Source: Bacteroidia bacterium
GTDB taxonomy: Bacteria > Bacteroidota > Bacteroidia > B-17B0 > Aurantibacillaceae
DNA: 50,427 nt
Direction: 5' to 3'
Assembly (NCBI GenBank): GCA_022842625.1
Contig: JALHPG010000012.1
Span: 1 to 50,427, forward strand
Position numbers and translations under genes: made by a program. Below, piece by piece: positions 24,497 to 33,629 of the stretch. Within the stretch, counting starts at the first letter, position 1; each line of letters begins with the position of its first letter. The notes below the pieces were generated by a model. That model worked only from the letters and a program-made list of their open reading frames with translations, did no database searches and was not told where the DNA came from.

Positions 24497-27400
24497 TTAC
24501 ATTTTCTTTAATGGATTTAAACTCTTATCAATATACTTTTCGCTTGGCAATAAAGCAGTTTGTATACGTTTAGCATAACGAATGGAATCTAAAATTTCTT
24601 TCTGTTTTTCGTCTACCAAATGTTTTTGTTTAAGTATAATTGCATTTGCTTTTTGTTTTTGTTTGTAGCCACGCAAAATAAATAGCGCCAGCACTGCAAC
24701 TAATCCAAAGCCGGCAATAAAATAATTACGTTCGTTTTCTTTTTGCTTTAATTCTGCTTTTGCAATGGCATCCTTTTTGTTTTGCTCGGCTTTAGTTTCT
24801 AATTCTTTTTTCTCGTAGGTATATTGCATTTGTTTTTTGATGGCAGCCTTTTGAGTTTCTTGATTATAAATACTGTCACGCATTTTAACTTCTAACTCAT
24901 ACATTTCAAATGCCTCTTTGTATTTGTTTTGTTTTTGATAAATTGTTTTAAGAATAAATGCAGCGTTTCCAATTTTGGCAGGATATCCTATGGCTTTGAA
25001 GATAGTAAAACTTCGGTTCGCATAATCTAAGGCTTTTTCTAACTCGCCTTTATTAAGCATTATGGACGAAATGCTTAATAAAGAATGAGCTATTTCATCC
25101 TTATTGCCTAACTGTTCTCGTATATTTATACTTTTATATTGATACTCAAGAGCCGTTGCAAGATCTCCTTGCTTTTCAAAAATTATACCAATGCTGCATA
25201 ACGATGCCGCTATTCCTTCCTTATCATTAATCTCTTCTTGAACCTTCAAATTTTTTTGATAGTATTTTAAAGCTTCAGACAAGTTACCTCTATAAAGTTC
25301 GACATATCCAATATTATTTAAAGATTGTGTTATCCCCAATTTATCGTTTAATTCTTCCTGTAATTTTAAACATTTTTTGAAGCACTCTAAGGCTTTTTGT
25401 TTATCCTTCTGATCATAGTATATACTTCCAATGTTGTTTAAAGAAGATGACATACCAAATTTGTCTTTTATTTCTTCGTTGATCTTTAATCCCTTATAAT
25501 AATACTCTAAAGCCTTTGGGATATCTCCTTTAATATTGGAAAGGTACCCGATGTTGGTATATGAACTTGCAAGATATTTCAAATATTTATTTTTTAGGTC
25601 TCCGCCGACAATATTCTTTTCTGCAAGCACTCTTAATTGCTCGTTAAAAGCCGGCCATTCTTCATCGCTAGCACTTTCTGCAAGTAATGATAAAATAACG
25701 CAACGCATAGTGTCGTGCTTCGCATTTTTAAGGACAAGTTTAAGGGAATCAATGGTTCGCTCACCGTTGGTGTTTTGCGAAAAAGAGATAAAAGATAAAA
25801 GACACAAGATGCAAGACAAAATGCGCTTATTTAATTGCTTTAAACTCTTATCAATATAATTTTCGCTAGGCAATAAAGCAGTTTGTATACGCTTAGCGTA
25901 ACGTATTGAGTCGAGAATCTCTTTTTGTTTTTCGTCAACAAGATGCTTTTGTTGAAGAATGATTGCATTTGCTTTTTGTTTTTGTTTGTAGCCGCGTAAA
26001 ATAAATAATGCAAGTACTGCAACTAAACCAAATCCTACTATAAAATAATTACGCTCGTTTTCTTTTTGCTTTAATTCTGCTTTTGCAATGGCATCTTTTT
26101 TATCTTGTTCGGCTTTATTTTCTAATTCTTTTTTCTCGTATTCGTATTGCATTTGTTTTTTGATACTGGCTTTTTGCGTTTCTTGATTATTTATACTGTC
26201 TCGCATTTTAATTTCTAACTCATACATTTCAAAAGCTTCTTTGTACTTGTTTTGTTTTTTGTATATTCCTTTAAGAATATTTGCTGAATAAAGCAGGTTG
26301 TCAGGAAAACCAAGTTCCATGGCGATTTTCATACCTTTATGTGCATATTCCAGAGCTTCCTCAGGTTTACCATTTTTTAAAATAACATTAGCAATGTTAT
26401 TCGAAGCATATACTATACCGGGGCTATTTTCGATTTGTTCCCCAATTTTCAAACTTTTTTTATAATAATCCAAAGCAGAAACCAGATCAGTTTGGTTCTC
26501 ATAAATAAGTCCAATGTTATTCAAACACACACTTATTCCGAGACTATCAGAAAGATCTTCTCTTATCTTTAAACTTTTGAAAAGATAATTTAAGGCGGCG
26601 TTATATTTGCCTTGGCGACGGAAAATAAGTCCAATATTATTATAAGAAACCGCGATGCCGGGTTGGTCATTTATTTCTTCTTTAATTTTCAAGCTTTTGA
26701 TCTGATATTTCATAGCATTATCTATATCACCCTGAGCCTTATATAAGCTACCAATATTACCTAATGAATTAGCCACACCATACTTATTTCCAGCTTTTTC
26801 ACGTAAAGCCAGTGCTTGATGATAATGATCCAATGCCTTTACCACATCACCTTGCTGTTCATATAGAGTCCCGATATCATTTAAGATTGTAGCAATCCCT
26901 TTTTGATCTTTAAATTCTTTACGCAATGTCAAACTTTTGTTAGAATATTCGATGGCCTTCAAGTACTTGCCAAGGTCTCTATATATAAGAGCAATGTTAT
27001 TATAATTAAGACCTGCCCCCTCCTTATCACCGATCTCCTCCTGAATTTTTAAACTCTTGAGATAATTTTCCAGGCCGAGGGCCTTATTCCCTTGGTTATA
27101 ATAATTAACACCAATGTTGGTGATTGCGGAAGCCAAATGTTTTAAATAAAAGACTTTAAGAGCGCCGGTTGAAACCTTACTATTTTTTTCGGCTAATTTA
27201 AGAAGCTGTTCGTTGTAAACAGTCCAAATTCTAGCATCAGACTCAGCCTCAACCATCGCATTTAGTATATTACACCTTGTACTATCATGCTTTGCATTTT
27301 TAAGTGCAAGTTTTAAAGAATCAATATTCTGCCCATAAAAAGGTGAGGTAATCAAAATAAAAATTAATCCAAAAAGAAGGTATTTGATCTTGTAATTCAA
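24497..27400 (-). CDS. Fused tandem duplicate of a TPR membrane signalling protein without its output domain
   Basis: The 967 residues consist of two homologous halves. Each has an N-terminal export signal, an NIDSLKLALKNAKHDS-like opening, kinesin-light-chain-type TPRs (about seven in the first half, four to five in the second), a Lys/Glu-rich coiled coil, one membrane span (NYFIVGFGLVAVLALFIL and its copy, near residues 452-470 and 892-910) and an ending LDSIRYAKRIQTALLPSE. In many Bacteroidota TPR-SpoIIE proteins this last motif leads into a SpoIIE phosphatase domain. Here both halves stop right after it. The second half's signal-like segment (residues about 526-541, ILSCILCLLSFISFSQ) is internal. 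The start is TTG at 27398-27400, because TAA precedes it in frame. Probably a periplasmic TPR sensor; function unknown. Confidence 0.8.
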   Translation of the reverse strand: MNYKIKYLLFGLIFILITSPFYGQNIDSLKLALKNAKHDSTRCNILNAMVEAESDARIWTVYNEQLLKLAEKNSKVSTGALKVFYLKHLASAITNIGVNYYNQGNKALGLENYLKSLKIQEEIGDKEGAGLNYNNIALIYRDLGKYLKAIEYSNKSLTLRKEFKDQKGIATILNDIGTLYEQQGDVVKALDHYHQALALREKAGNKYGVANSLGNIGSLYKAQGDIDNAMKYQIKSLKIKEEINDQPGIAVSYNNIGLIFRRQGKYNAALNYLFKSLKIREDLSDSLGISVCLNNIGLIYENQTDLVSALDYYKKSLKIGEQIENSPGIVYASNNIANVILKNGKPEEALEYAHKGMKIAMELGFPDNLLYSANILKGIYKKQNKYKEAFEMYELEIKMRDSINNQETQKASIKKQMQYEYEKKELENKAEQDKKDAIAKAELKQKENERNYFIVGFGLVAVLALFILRGYKQKQKANAIILQQKHLVDEKQKEILDSIRYAKRIQTALLPSENYIDKSLKQLNKRILSCILCLLSFISFSQNTNGERTIDSLKLVLKNAKHDTMRCVILSLLAESASDEEWPAFNEQLRVLAEKNIVGGDLKNKYLKYLASSYTNIGYLSNIKGDIPKALEYYYKGLKINEEIKDKFGMSSSLNNIGSIYYDQKDKQKALECFKKCLKLQEELNDKLGITQSLNNIGYVELYRGNLSEALKYYQKNLKVQEEINDKEGIAASLCSIGIIFEKQGDLATALEYQYKSINIREQLGNKDEIAHSLLSISSIMLNKGELEKALDYANRSFTIFKAIGYPAKIGNAAFILKTIYQKQNKYKEAFEMYELEVKMRDSIYNQETQKAAIKKQMQYTYEKKELETKAEQNKKDAIAKAELKQKENERNYFIAGFGLVAVLALFILRGYKQKQKANAIILKQKHLVDEKQKEILDSIRYAKRIQTALLPSEKYIDKSLNPLKKM
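24518..26278. repeat. Diverged direct repeat within the TPR gene
   Basis: About 438 bp at 24518-24955 align with 25841-26278, at an offset of 1323 bp. The encoded coiled coil, membrane span and C-terminal motif are nearly identical, while many third codon positions differ. This points to an old duplication under purifying selection, or to partial gene conversion, rather than an assembly artefact of recent origin. Confidence 0.8.
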
Positions 27401-27477
27401 TTAGCAGTATATTTACTTTACTAAGCTAACAAAACTTTATGAATTAGTAAATTCATTGGCAGAAGGACTTATTAGAC

Positions 27478-27512
27478 AATAAAAAACCCCCTTTAAATTT
27501 TAAAGAGGGTTT
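27478..27512 (-). terminator. Terminator of the response regulator gene
   Basis: An inverted repeat from 27484 to 27512 (AAACCCCCTTTAA with TTAAAGAGGGTTT, one mismatch). On the minus strand it is followed by a T run, and it lies 22 bp after the regulator stop. Confidence 0.8.
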
Positions 27513-27533
27513 AAAAATATTTAAGATCAAAAA

Positions 27534-28217
27534 TTAAAACTCAAATTTATAACCTACACCTTTTATTGTTTTAAAGTAATCGTCGCCAATTTTTTCACGA
27601 AGTTTACGAATATGAACATCTATTGTTCTATCTCCAACTACTACTTCATCTCCCCATACAGTGTCAAGAATAAATTCTCTTGTAAATACCTTACCGGGTT
27701 TGCTGCTAAGCAAAGAGAACAATTTAAATTCTTTTTTTGGCAGAGCAATTTCCTCGTCGCCTTTAAAAACAACATGTTTTTCTTTATCAATTCTAATATT
27801 TCCAAACTCGATAACAGATTCTGATATGGTGTTTGTTTGTAATCTACGTAACAAAGCTTTTACACGACTAATAAAAACACGCGGTTTAATCGGTTTAGTA
27901 ATATAATCATCGGCACCCACTTCAAAACCTGCAATTTGCGTATAATCTTCGCTGCGGGCAGTTAAAAAGGCAATTAAAACATCTTGTAAATTTTTTTGTT
28001 CGCGTAACTCTCTGCAAGTCTCAATGCCATCCATGTCCGGCATCATTACATCAAGTACAATTAGGTGGGGAATTTCTTTTTTTGCGATCTCAACAGCGTC
28101 TTTACCATTGTTTGCAGTTAATATGGTATATCCTTCTTTTTTTAAATTATACCCCAAAAACTCAACAATATCAGGCTCGTCATCAACTAAAAGTATTTTA
28201 AATTTAGAATTATCCAT
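27534..28217 (-). CDS. OmpR/PhoB-family response regulator
   Basis: A 227-residue DNA-binding regulator. The receiver domain has the acidic pair in ILLVDDEPDIVEFL, the phospho-acceptor Asp56 in LIVLDVMMPDMDGIE, a Thr in IAFLTARSE and Lys in DDYITKPIKP. The winged-helix output domain shows LPKKEFKLFSLLSSKPGKVF and DRTIDVHIRKLREKIG. ATG 28215-28217 was chosen over the longer ORF start because MDNSKFKILLVDDE is the normal N-terminus and a promoter lies just upstream. No histidine kinase gene is adjacent, so the partner is elsewhere. It is divergent from the TonB receptor, whose promoter region carries repeats of a PhoB-like type. Confidence 0.92.
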   Translation of the reverse strand: MDNSKFKILLVDDEPDIVEFLGYNLKKEGYTILTANNGKDAVEIAKKEIPHLIVLDVMMPDMDGIETCRELREQKNLQDVLIAFLTARSEDYTQIAGFEVGADDYITKPIKPRVFISRVKALLRRLQTNTISESVIEFGNIRIDKEKHVVFKGDEEIALPKKEFKLFSLLSSKPGKVFTREFILDTVWGDEVVVGDRTIDVHIRKLREKIGDDYFKTIKGVGYKFEF

Positions 28218-28238
28218 AGTATTTGATTGTATCTGCCA

Positions 28239-28268
28239 CAAAATTAGGCATTAACCCAGCACCCCAAA
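28239..28268 (-). promoter_or_regulatory. Promoter of the response regulator gene
   Basis: On the minus strand, TTTG (28268-28265), an 18-base spacer, then TAATTTTG (28246-28239). This fits the Bacteroidota consensus and ends 21 bp before the chosen ATG, which supports that start. Confidence 0.7.
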
Positions 28269-28299
28269 GTTAACTAATTATTAAATAAAACACTAAAAA

Positions 28300-28366
28300 T
28301 AACATTTAAGTTAAACTTTTGGTAACATCAACTTTAAGTAGGGGTAATTAAAATGTGGTTTTTTTG
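28300..28366 (+). promoter_or_regulatory. Near-11-bp phased repeats upstream of the TonB receptor gene
   Basis: TAA cores occur at 28300, 28312, 28323, 28335 and 28345, in contexts such as ATAACA, GTTAAAC and GGTAACA. They are spaced 10-12 bp and precede a weak -7-like TTTTTTTG (28359-28366). Four of them sit 24, 36, 47 and 59 bp before that box, nearly the same offsets as in the array before the T9SS gene at 31451. Such direct repeats at one helical turn are typical of PhoB/OmpR-family binding sites. Confidence 0.45.
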
Positions 28367-28386
28367 TGGCGGAAATTAAAGACACT

Positions 28387-31269
28387 ATGCAAAAATTATT
28401 TTTCTCTTTTTTGATATTATTAACTGCAAATTTTGCGTTTGCACAAACCGGAAAAATTTCGGGTACAGTATTAGATTCTAAAACCGGCGAAACGCTACCC
28501 GGAGCAACTGCTTTAATTGAAGGCACCGGCAAAGGCGTGAGCGCAGATTTTGATGGAAAATTTATGTTAACCGGTGTGCCTGTTGGAAAAGTTACCTTGG
28601 TTATTAGTTATATTTCTTATAACACCAAAAAAATTGCCGGTGTAGAGGTAAAAGCCAATGATGTAACTGACATCAGCGTGCTTTTAGATGCATCTACCTC
28701 ACAAGACTTAACAGAAGTTGAAGTAGTTGTTACATTAAATAAAGAAAATAATACTGCCCTTATTTTGCAGCAAAAAAACAATGCCAGCGTTAGTGATGGA
28801 ATTTCTTCAGAGACCATTAAAAAAACACCGGATAGAAACACCAGTGATGTAATCAAGCGTATTAGCGGAGCAACCATTCAAGATAATAAATTTGCAATTA
28901 TTAGAGGGATGAGCGATCGTTATAACGCTGCCTTTATAAATGGAGCGCCATTACCAAGTTCTGAGAGTGATAAAAAGGCTTTCTCTTTTGATATTTTTCC
29001 GGCCAACCTTTTAGATAATATCGTGATCTTAAAAACGGCTACACCTGATATGCCCGGTGATTTTGCCGGAGGGGTAATACAAATTAATACCAAAAGTATC
29101 CCCGAAAAAAATGCACAAAGCATTTCAATTTCTTCAGGTTATAACCAACAAACTACATTTAAAGATTTTAGAACTTACAAAGGTGGAAAATACGATTGGT
29201 TAGGTGTTGATGATGGCACAAGAGCTGAGCCCAAAGGTATTCCTGGAACGCTGGAATTTTCTGCAGATAAGTTAGATCAAATTGAATACGCTAAAAAAGT
29301 AAATTATGATTGGAGTTTACAATCAAAAAAAGCCATGCCTAATTTTAATTTACAATATTCATTAGCAAATGTTGGAAAATTATTTAAAAAGGAAGCCGGC
29401 AGTGTATTTGCATTAACATATAACAACACCAATAATATATTTGCTACAAATAGAAGAGAGTTTGAAGAGCAAGGGTCAAACTATGATGTATCAAAAGTAA
29501 GAGATTATACAGATACTACTTATTCAAATGCGATCTTAGCAAGTGCGTTATGGAATTTGGCTTATAAACTAAACGGGAATAATCAGATAGGCTTTAAAAA
29601 TTTATTTAGTATAAACTCGGAGGATAGAGTTATTAGTAGACGAGGGTCTCAGGATATTGTAACCCAAACCTGGGAACGATCAAATGTTAGATGGTTTGTG
29701 CAAAATCAAATTTATTCTACCCAATTAAATGGTGATCACTATTTTGAACCGGCAAAACTTAAATTTAAATGGGTAGCCGGTTATAGCGATATTAAGAGAG
29801 AAACTCCTAATTTAAGAAGGATGACCTATGTAAAAACTTCGGCGCTAGAGGATGATAGTGTTAAATATAATGCGGTTATTGCCACTACAGGCACAGGGGC
29901 TCAAAACGCAGGTACAATGGTGTTTAATACCACCAAAGAAAAAATGCAAAGCATTAGATACGATGTGAGTAGAGGTTTTAAGCTTGGCGATAAAACCAAA
30001 CATGAAATAACACTTGGCGGTAATCATATTTTTAGAGATAGAATTTTTTATGCACGCCTTTTAGGTTATTCGATGTATAGAAAAAATTCTTCTTTAATTG
30101 AAAATACAGATCTTAAATTTTTAGACGAAAGTGTGATCTTTGCTCCGGAAAACATTGGGATACAAGATAATCCGGGACCAAGAGATGGTGGATTTAAATT
30201 ATCTGAAGCCACTACAGAAAAAGATAATTACGCGGCATCTTCTATGTTAAATGCAGGATACATTACTTTAGATTCGAGATTATTTGACAAGTTAAGATTT
30301 ATTTATGGTGCCAGGGTTGAATCTTACCGTCAACGACTTTCCGTAACGCTTTTTGGTGAAGAAAAGATATCAGATACAACAGTTGTAGACATTTTACCAT
30401 CTATAAATGCAGTTTACAGTCTTACCGAAAAAACAAATATTCGTCTTTCTTTTTATCAAACAGTATCACGACCGGAGTTTAGGGAGTTAGCAGCATTTAA
30501 CTTTTTAGATTTTAATACTACGTTTAATATATCCGGTAACCCTTCGTTAACACGAGCCAAAATTGATAATTATGATGCGCGTTTTGAATGGTATCCTGGT
30601 GCAGGACAAGTTATTTCGGTTTCGGGATTTTACAAAAAAATAACCAATGCTGTTGAGCAGGCTGTAGATGCATCCGCACAAATTAAAGCTTTAACTTTTG
30701 TGAATGTTGCTTTGGTAGAAAATATCGGTGTTGAATTTGAATACCGATTTAAACTAAGTACACTTTTTAATAACGATTCTTCAAAGTTTTTATCTAAAAC
30801 AACTTTGTTTAGCAATTTCGCTTACATTAAATCAGAAGTTGATGTTAGTAAAATAATAGATGCTGAACCCCGTCCTTTACAAGGGCAATCTCCATATATT
30901 GTGAATGCCGGTATACAGTATTTAGACAATGATAAAGATTGGGGTGTAAGTTTATCCTACAATGTTATTGGACGAAGGATTGTGATCGTTGGATCAACAG
31001 CTGAGCCAAGCTATTGGGAAACTCCACGTCATGTGTTAGATTTTCAATTAGCAAAAACATTTAAAGAAAAATTTGAAGTGAAATTTAATGTACGAGATAT
31101 TTTTGCTCAAAATCAGATCTGGTATCAAGACATTAATAAAAACGGAAAATTGGATAAAAACTCTGAGCAGGAAAGTAAAAACATTTCGCACAGTAATAAT
31201 TTTGATAATGTAATGGCTAATACTCAATTATCGCCTACGTTTTCATTTTCGTTCTTATTTAAGTTTTAA
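28387..31269 (+). CDS. TonB-dependent outer-membrane receptor with carboxypeptidase-like domain
   Basis: A 960-residue outer-membrane transporter energised by TonB-ExbBD. The start at ATG 28387 gives a clean signal peptide (MQKLFFSFLILLTANFAFAQ), better than the GTG 21 bases upstream. Domain order is a CarboxypepD_reg-like domain (GTVLDSKTGETLPGATALIE, about residues 25-105), a plug (PDRNTSDVIKRISGATIQ to FAGGVIQINTKSIP, about 130-235), and a 22-strand-type barrel ending SPTFSFSFLFKF, with the terminal aromatic residue typical of outer-membrane proteins. No SusD-like partner follows; instead a T9SS-exported protein does. The substrate is unknown. The 11-bp repeats and the divergent PhoB-type regulator make phosphate-linked control a possibility, by inference only. 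Confidence 0.93.
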   Translation: MQKLFFSFLILLTANFAFAQTGKISGTVLDSKTGETLPGATALIEGTGKGVSADFDGKFMLTGVPVGKVTLVISYISYNTKKIAGVEVKANDVTDISVLLDASTSQDLTEVEVVVTLNKENNTALILQQKNNASVSDGISSETIKKTPDRNTSDVIKRISGATIQDNKFAIIRGMSDRYNAAFINGAPLPSSESDKKAFSFDIFPANLLDNIVILKTATPDMPGDFAGGVIQINTKSIPEKNAQSISISSGYNQQTTFKDFRTYKGGKYDWLGVDDGTRAEPKGIPGTLEFSADKLDQIEYAKKVNYDWSLQSKKAMPNFNLQYSLANVGKLFKKEAGSVFALTYNNTNNIFATNRREFEEQGSNYDVSKVRDYTDTTYSNAILASALWNLAYKLNGNNQIGFKNLFSINSEDRVISRRGSQDIVTQTWERSNVRWFVQNQIYSTQLNGDHYFEPAKLKFKWVAGYSDIKRETPNLRRMTYVKTSALEDDSVKYNAVIATTGTGAQNAGTMVFNTTKEKMQSIRYDVSRGFKLGDKTKHEITLGGNHIFRDRIFYARLLGYSMYRKNSSLIENTDLKFLDESVIFAPENIGIQDNPGPRDGGFKLSEATTEKDNYAASSMLNAGYITLDSRLFDKLRFIYGARVESYRQRLSVTLFGEEKISDTTVVDILPSINAVYSLTEKTNIRLSFYQTVSRPEFRELAAFNFLDFNTTFNISGNPSLTRAKIDNYDARFEWYPGAGQVISVSGFYKKITNAVEQAVDASAQIKALTFVNVALVENIGVEFEYRFKLSTLFNNDSSKFLSKTTLFSNFAYIKSEVDVSKIIDAEPRPLQGQSPYIVNAGIQYLDNDKDWGVSLSYNVIGRRIVIVGSTAEPSYWETPRHVLDFQLAKTFKEKFEVKFNVRDIFAQNQIWYQDINKNGKLDKNSEQESKNISHSNNFDNVMANTQLSPTFSFSFLFKF

Positions 31270-31294
31270 AATAAGTTTACTTAAATACAATGTT

Positions 31295-31322
31295 AAGGCT
31301 GCGTTAATCGCAGCCTTTTTCG
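31295..31322 (+). terminator. Terminator of the TonB receptor gene
   Basis: AAGGCTGCG at 31295-31303 pairs with CGCAGCCTT at 31309-31317 across a five-base loop, followed by a T run. It lies 26 bp after the receptor stop and separates this gene from the next transcript. Confidence 0.88.
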
Positions 31323-31400
31323 TTAACCTTTAATTAACGTAATTGTAAGTCATTGGTAAAATTGAATTAACAACAAACAAAGATTGACCTGATAAATTTG
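31323..31400 (+). promoter_or_regulatory. Five exactly 11-bp-spaced direct repeats plus -7 box before the T9SS protein gene
   Basis: The cores are TTAAC (31323), TTAAC (31334), GTAAG (31345), GTAAA (31356) and TTAAC (31367), each exactly 11 bp apart. They are followed by TAAATTTG at 31393-31400, a consensus -7 box. There is no TTTG at the -33 position; the last repeat occupies that region, as expected for activation by a PhoB-like regulator. The TTAAC core recalls the TTAACA repeats bound by B. subtilis PhoP. Regulator identity is inference. Confidence 0.55.
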
Positions 31401-31450
31401 TGGCGAAATAATTGTGAACTATAATTAATCAATTAAATAAAAAACAAAAC

Positions 31451-33169
31451 ATGAAAAAAATTTATTTATCAGCAGCTGCAGTTTTAGCCTGCACATTAAT
31501 GAGCGCTCAGACTCCATTCTGGCAAGCAACATCTTATAAGGGTGCTTTCCCTATTACAGATAATACACCTGCAACAGATTGGACTTCTGGTTGGGCAAAT
31601 TTTGACCCTGAAAACGCTGTTTATCCTGCAACTACTTCTACTTTAACAGGAGATGTTACATCTAGTCAAACTTTAACAGGAGTTGTTTTTTTAGATGGAT
31701 TTGTTCACGTAAAAAATAATGCAACATTAACAATTAATCCGGGTACAATTATTAGAGGAAAAAATGATCCTGTTACTCCAGGTGTTTTGGTAATCACCCG
31801 TGGAGCAAAAATTATGGCGCAAGGTACAGCTTCACAGCCAATTATTTTTACATCAAACGAAACTGTTGCTTCAGGTCGTGGTCCTGGTGATTGGGGTGGA
31901 TTAGTTCTTTGTGGTAATGGTATCATTAACACAGGTGGTATTTCTCAGAATCCTAACGTTAGTAAAATTGAAGGATTTGTAACAAATAGTCCTGATAGAT
32001 ATTATGGTGGAACAAACAATGCTGATAATTCAGGCGTTCTTTCTTATGTTAGAATTGAATTTGCAGGTGTTGCTTTAGATCCATTAGTTCAAAATTCAGA
32101 AATAAATGGATTAACATTAGGCGGAGTTGGTTCTGGAACAAAAATGGATCATATTCAAGTTTCTTTTTCAGGCGATGACTCTTTTGAGTGGTACGGTGGA
32201 GCAGTTGATTCAAAATATTTAATTGCATACAGAGGTACTGATGATGATTTTGATTGCGATTTTGGATTTCAAGGACGTGTTCAATTTGGTTTAGGTGTAA
32301 AAGATCCTAACATCTCTGACGTTGCTATTTCAAACGGTGAGTCTAACGGTTTTGAAGTTGACAACAATGGTACTGCACCATACTTGGTTTTACCTTTAAC
32401 TAAGCCGGTGTTTTCAAACATGACAATGGTTGGTGCAAAACGCGATGGAACAGGTGTTATTCCTGGTGGAGATAAGCACGAAGCTGCTATGCACCTTCGT
32501 CGTAATACTGGTATCAGAATTTTAAATTCATTATTTTTAGGTTTTGAAAAAGGATGGAGACTTCAACAAGCAGTTACAAAAGATAATTTTGATGCGCCTG
32601 CAACTGCAGATTCAGTAGGTGTTGTTTCTAGATGTCATATTACTCCAGATATCGCTTTAACTTATGTTATTGATGGAACAACAATTCCAATTTCATGGTA
32701 CCACAATTACAGTACCACAAATTCAAATGATACAGTTACAACTGTAGCTCAAATTGATTTTGTAAATGGTTTTCCAACTTCACTTGCTACAACTCCTGAC
32801 TTTCGTTTAAAAGCTACTTCTATTGCAGCAGTTTCTGCTGGTGCAGCATTTACTCACCCGGTTTTTGGTGGTACTTTTGTAGGAGTTAAAAATGTAACAA
32901 ATTTCTCTGATAAGATCGTTAGTGTTTACCCAAATCCTGCATCTGATGTTGCTACTTTAGTTATTGATGCTGTAAATGCTTCAGTATTAAATGTTAACAT
33001 TTATGATATTAGCGGTAAATTAGTAAGTTCACCAGTTGTTGATCAAAATTTAGTTAATGGCGAAAATACTTTCACCATCAATACTTCAAATTTAAACAAT
33101 GGTGTTTACTTTGTAACATTAAACACTGTTAACGGTAAAGAAACTGTTAAATTAGTGGTTGCTAAATAA
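31451..33169 (+). CDS. T9SS type A-sorted secreted protein with beta-helix-like repeat region
   Basis: A 572-residue exported protein with signal peptide MKKIYLSAAAVLACTLMSAQ. Residues 70-330 have a hydrophobic/Gly/Asn rhythm (FVHVKNNATLTINPGTIIRG, LVITRGAKIMAQGTASQPII, GDWGGLVLCGNGIINTGG) like right-handed parallel beta-helix or pectate-lyase-like proteins. The last about 75 residues are a T9SS type A sorting domain (VSVYPNPASDVATLVI to GVYFVTLNTVNGKETVKLVV). It follows the TonB receptor but has its own promoter and terminator. Its codon use is visibly T-ending and regular (GGT, GTT, GAT), unlike its neighbours, which suggests high expression. A binding or enzymatic role cannot be assigned. 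Confidence 0.85.
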   Translation: MKKIYLSAAAVLACTLMSAQTPFWQATSYKGAFPITDNTPATDWTSGWANFDPENAVYPATTSTLTGDVTSSQTLTGVVFLDGFVHVKNNATLTINPGTIIRGKNDPVTPGVLVITRGAKIMAQGTASQPIIFTSNETVASGRGPGDWGGLVLCGNGIINTGGISQNPNVSKIEGFVTNSPDRYYGGTNNADNSGVLSYVRIEFAGVALDPLVQNSEINGLTLGGVGSGTKMDHIQVSFSGDDSFEWYGGAVDSKYLIAYRGTDDDFDCDFGFQGRVQFGLGVKDPNISDVAISNGESNGFEVDNNGTAPYLVLPLTKPVFSNMTMVGAKRDGTGVIPGGDKHEAAMHLRRNTGIRILNSLFLGFEKGWRLQQAVTKDNFDAPATADSVGVVSRCHITPDIALTYVIDGTTIPISWYHNYSTTNSNDTVTTVAQIDFVNGFPTSLATTPDFRLKATSIAAVSAGAAFTHPVFGGTFVGVKNVTNFSDKIVSVYPNPASDVATLVIDAVNASVLNVNIYDISGKLVSSPVVDQNLVNGENTFTINTSNLNNGVYFVTLNTVNGKETVKLVVAK

Positions 33170-33189
33170 TATTAAAATCAAATAATTAA

Positions 33190-33218
33190 AAACGCCCGCT
33201 ATATTAGCGGGCGTTTTT
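33190..33218 (+). terminator. Terminator of the T9SS protein gene
   Basis: AACGCCCGCT at 33191-33200 pairs with AGCGGGCGTT at 33206-33215, a perfect 10-bp stem with a short loop and a T run. Confidence 0.92.
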
Positions 33219-33227
33219 AATTTAACT

Positions 33228-33629
33228 ATGACTCAAAGAAAAACAACAATTGCATTAAAAAAAATCGAATCTAATTTTAATAAAGGATATATTTTAGAAT
33301 CGTTGCTGCAAAATTATCACCTAAATGTTGATCTTCTCAAACTTATCTGCACTAAATCTGAAGTTAAGGGTTTTGATGCCGATAAAAAACTAAAAAGTAT
33401 TGTTAATGAGCTTGCTAAAGAAATTGATGAGAATCAAAAGCTAAAAACGATCATCAGTAAAAAAAATCTTAAAATAGTAAAAGTTTGGGTTGGTAAAATG
33501 GATGTTTTTTTTAAAACATTAAAACATAAATATCCTACAAACTGTAAAACGTTGTTCCTCGAAACTCAAAAAGTTTCCGGTGTTTTAAATATTTCTGCGC
33601 ACAAAATATTTGGCGCAACTACAAAATAA
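33228..33629 (+). CDS. Small helical protein of unknown function
   Basis: A 133-residue, lysine-rich, leucine-patterned protein with no signal peptide or membrane span. It is mostly predicted helix (IALKKIESNFNKGYILESLL, KLKTIISKKNLKIVKVWVGK). It has a conserved-looking ESLLQNYHLNVDLLK element and a C-terminal ISAHKIFG. I have the impression of a recurrent Bacteroidota hypothetical family but cannot name it. The ATG follows the preceding terminator by only about 10 bp, so its promoter must lie within or before that terminator, or it depends on readthrough. Confidence 0.65.
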   Translation: MTQRKTTIALKKIESNFNKGYILESLLQNYHLNVDLLKLICTKSEVKGFDADKKLKSIVNELAKEIDENQKLKTIISKKNLKIVKVWVGKMDVFFKTLKHKYPTNCKTLFLETQKVSGVLNISAHKIFGATTK

